Part shown: one piece after another, positions 62,457-64,000 of the stretch
How the letters are laid out: every line of letters begins with the position of its first letter
Position numbering within the stretch: position 1 is the stretch's first letter
NCBI GenBank assembly: GCA_035533215.1
Contig: DATLUG010000044.1
Location: forward strand, 5,150-69,149
DNA length: 64,000 bases
Source: DAHUZL01 sp035533215
GTDB lineage: Bacteria > Chloroflexota > Dormibacteria > Aeolococcales > Bog-877
Reading direction: 5' to 3'
Notes under the pieces: generated by a model
Seen by the model: only the letters and a program-made list of their open reading frames with translations
What the model was told of the DNA's origin: nothing
The model's database searches: none
Position numbers and translations under genes: made by a program

Positions 62457-63242
62457 TCAGTCGGGTCCGTGGGCGAGCCGGATCCCGCCGTCCACGACCA
62501 GGGTCGCCCCGGTGACGTAGTCGGCGGCGCCGGAGAGGAGCATCCGCACGCATCCCGCCACCTGCGTCGGCGACCCGAGCGCGCCCAGCGGGACCGCGGC
62601 CCGGAGCGCCTCGCGGCGGCCGGGCATCGCCGCGAAGACCCTGGCGGAGATGCCGGCATCGATCACCCCGGGAGCCACCACGTTGACCCGGATGCCGGCC
62701 GGCGCCAGCTCCAGCGCCAAACAGCGCGCCAGCATCTCCAGTCCGGCCTTCGAAGCGCTGTAGGCGGAGAGCCCGCGCAGCGGCGACTCGCTCAGCCAGG
62801 AGCCGATCATGACGATCGACCCCGGACGCCCCCCCCGGCGCATGGTCTGCGCGACCACCTGCGCGGTGATGAAGGCACCGGTGAGGTTGACCGCCAGGAT
62901 CTCGTCCCAGACGTCGCCGCTGACCTCGAGCGCGGGCGCCCAGCGGGCCACCCCGGCCGCCACCACCAGGGCGTCGATCCGGCCGTGCCGGCCGACCACC
63001 TCGCTGACCAGAGCGTCCACCTGCGGACGCGATCGGACGTCGCACGCAACCCACTCGCCGGCGGGAGCACCGCTCGGCGGCCGGGATGGTGGCCCATCGC
63101 GCAGGTCACTCCCGACCACGATGGCTCCCGCATCCCGCAGCTCGTCGACGATCGCGCTCCCGAGGTCTCCCCCGGCGCCGGTGACCAGCACCACCTGGCC
63201 CGGAAATCCATCCCTCACGCTCGCGCCAGGCTCCGCGCCCAT
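62457..63242 (-). CDS. SDR-family oxidoreductase
   Basis: 261 residues from an ATG at 63242. TGAGGDLG cofactor motif (about 22-29), Asp in VVGSDLRD at the end of strand 2, which suggests NAD(H), the AAG motif VVAAGVARW, Ser in MIGSWLSES, and Tyr/Lys in Y-S-A-S-K. Ends VTGATLVVDGG as in FabG-like enzymes. Single gene with its own promoter. Confidence 0.92.
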   Translation of the reverse strand: MGAEPGASVRDGFPGQVVLVTGAGGDLGSAIVDELRDAGAIVVGSDLRDGPPSRPPSGAPAGEWVACDVRSRPQVDALVSEVVGRHGRIDALVVAAGVARWAPALEVSGDVWDEILAVNLTGAFITAQVVAQTMRRGGRPGSIVMIGSWLSESPLRGLSAYSASKAGLEMLARCLALELAPAGIRVNVVAPGVIDAGISARVFAAMPGRREALRAAVPLGALGSPTQVAGCVRMLLSGAADYVTGATLVVDGGIRLAHGPD

Positions 63243-63250
63243 GGGTCGGT

Positions 63251-63256
63251 AGTGTA
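63251..63256 (-). promoter_or_regulatory. -10 box before the SDR gene
   Basis: TACACT on the minus strand ends 8 nt before the ATG at 63242, so the transcript has at most a base or two of leader. Confidence 0.4.
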
Positions 63257-63337
63257 TCCAGGAGAGGCGGCTGGCCCGGCCGACGCGCGCCGGCCCAGAC
63301 CCGGGTCGGCGCCTGATCGGGGACAGGTCGACGGCGG

Positions 63338-63367
63338 TTGACGACCCTGAGGGACGCCTGGTACGGT
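63338..63367 (+). promoter_or_regulatory. Sigma70-like promoter of the VOC gene
   Basis: TTGACG (63338-63343), 18-nt spacer, TACGGT (63362-63367). This is the best complete promoter in the window. It leaves a leader of about 107 nt before ATG 63481, unlike the leaderless genes. Confidence 0.6.
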
Positions 63368-63480
63368 CCCCACCGCATCCTGGCCGGTGCGGCTGTGCAC
63401 GTCAGCCACGATTGGCTCAGGATGCCATCCATCCCCGAGCCCGGGCGCTCGACCGCCCCTCGGACCACGCGTAGGAGGAC

Positions 63481-63840
63481 ATGACCGCAGCGATCCTGAA
63501 CATCACCTTCGACTGCCGCGACGCGAGCGCCCTCGCCGCCTTCTGGAGGGCTGTCACCGGCTACGAGGCCACATTCGAGGCGCAGCCGGGCAATGCGTTC
63601 TGGGTGGTGGCCCGGCCCAACGGCGCCTGGCCACGACTGGTCTTCGTGACCGTTCCCGAGGTCAAGACGGCGAAGAATCGAGTCCACCTGGACATCGTGC
63701 CGGACGGCTGCGAGCAGGACCAGGAGGTCCGTCGGCTGCTCGAATTGGGCGCCACCCTCGTCGACGACCGCCGCGATGCCACACCGGGCGGATGGGTGGT
63801 CCTCGCCGATCCGGAGGGCAACGAGTTCTGCGTCGAGTAG
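63481..63840 (+). CDS. VOC family (glyoxalase-like) protein
   Basis: 119 residues from an ATG at 63481 with AGGAGG 2-7 nt upstream. A single VOC unit: ILNITFDCRDASALAAFWRAVTG at the start, RVHLDIVP in the middle and a closing ADPEGNEFCVE. This is the glyoxalase-like subfamily (DxxxLAxFW pattern) common in Actinobacteria. The usual first metal His is replaced by Thr/Phe (NITFDC), so metal binding is doubtful. Function unknown, often resistance or isomerase roles. Confidence 0.9.
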   Translation: MTAAILNITFDCRDASALAAFWRAVTGYEATFEAQPGNAFWVVARPNGAWPRLVFVTVPEVKTAKNRVHLDIVPDGCEQDQEVRRLLELGATLVDDRRDATPGGWVVLADPEGNEFCVE

Positions 63841-64000
63841 CGAGCCGACCGATCCGGCGATCGAGAGCGCACTGGCGGCGATCGCCGACTGGTGGCAGCA
63901 CGCGGCGGGGCGCAGTCCGGGAGTGAGGTCGAGCGCCGCGACCCGCGAGCACGGAGCGAGCACCGCGGCCGATCATCCACGGACAGGCGATCTCCGTCGT
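63841..64000. other. Window end, no gene recognised
   Basis: 160 nt after the VOC stop. Open frames on the minus strand continue into the VOC gene as antisense and show no domain. A gene may begin beyond the edge. Confidence 0.4.

Noticed and set aside
63341..63367. Leaderless start considered for the VOC gene
   Set aside because: The TACGGT box is over 110 nt from ATG 63481, which has its own AGGAGG site, so this gene is a normal leadered one.

Overview
This window is very GC-rich, densely coded bacterial chromosome with about 58 genes on both strands and few gaps. I see no rRNA, tRNA, CRISPR array, insertion sequence or prophage. The content points to a terrabacterial lineage of the actinobacterial, chloroflexotal or Dormibacterota kind. 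Indicators are a clpS-DUF2017 pair, the short actinobacterial-type alpha-glucan phosphorylase, an F420-type luciferase-like oxidoreductase, hopanoid genes hpnA and hpnG-like, and a Pro/Thr/Ala-rich linker in a lipoprotein. Assignment to phylum is inference from gene content only. Two habits run through the window. Most adjacent co-directional genes overlap by 4 nt (ATGA or GTGA). Many first genes have a TAnnnT -10 box 6-8 nt before the start codon and no Shine-Dalgarno sequence, which is the signature of leaderless transcripts.

1-6.5 kb: 3' part of a copper amine oxidase, an oligopeptide-type solute-binding protein, a C45-type acyltransferase/peptidase and a convergent FCD-type GntR regulator, then a gene-poor stretch. 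6.5-11 kb (minus): an operon of response regulator, hpnA, a CruF-like/HpnG-like fusion and a P1 (DmpA) peptidase, i.e. isoprenoid-lipid tailoring. 11-14.3 kb (minus): a histone-deacetylase-family hydrolase and three small genes, two of them encoding tandem YbjQ-type proteins. 14.5-18 kb (plus): an APC permease broken by an in-frame TGA whose frame then runs without a stop into an MFS exporter gene. 18-22.5 kb (minus): MarR regulator, 14-TM MFS exporter and a two-gene ABC-2 exporter.

22.5-28 kb (plus): F420-type oxidoreductase, MDR-type quinone reductase, small MscS channel, metallo-beta-lactamase-fold hydrolase and aldehyde dehydrogenase. 28-31.3 kb (minus): a five-gene, fully overlapping redox cassette (small membrane protein, ApbE flavin transferase, ferric-reductase-like diheme membrane protein, NuoF-like protein, ferredoxin). 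It looks like a trans-membrane flavinylation-based electron route, but its usual FMN-binding acceptor domain is missing. 31.5-33 kb: an HtrA protease. 33-40.4 kb (minus): pterin dehydratase, an uncharacterised 574-residue protein, SDR, glycogen phosphorylase and gamma-glutamyltransferase.

40.5-45.5 kb: class III aminotransferase, aldehyde dehydrogenase, a degenerate VOC-like gene and nitrobindin. 45.5-51.9 kb (plus): Xaa-Pro aminopeptidase, then UDP-sugar dehydrogenase, family 2 glycosyltransferase, sugar epimerase and a multi-spanning membrane protein, probably a surface-glycan set. 51.8-53.3 kb (minus): DUF2017, ClpS, DedA. 53.4-56.7 kb: a cupredoxin lipoprotein, a Kelch lipoprotein and a membrane-anchored beta-propeller. 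56.9-64 kb: AIM24 protein, methyltransferase, thioesterase, Cys-rich protein with an MFS transporter, a VapBC module, a gene-free stretch, an SDR and a VOC protein.

The observations I consider most worth checking are the redox cassette that lacks its flavin acceptor domain, the CruF-HpnG fusion, the broken APC permease running into the MFS gene, the pervasive leaderless promoters, and the uncharacterised 574-residue protein with a nucleoside-phosphorylase-like C-terminus.
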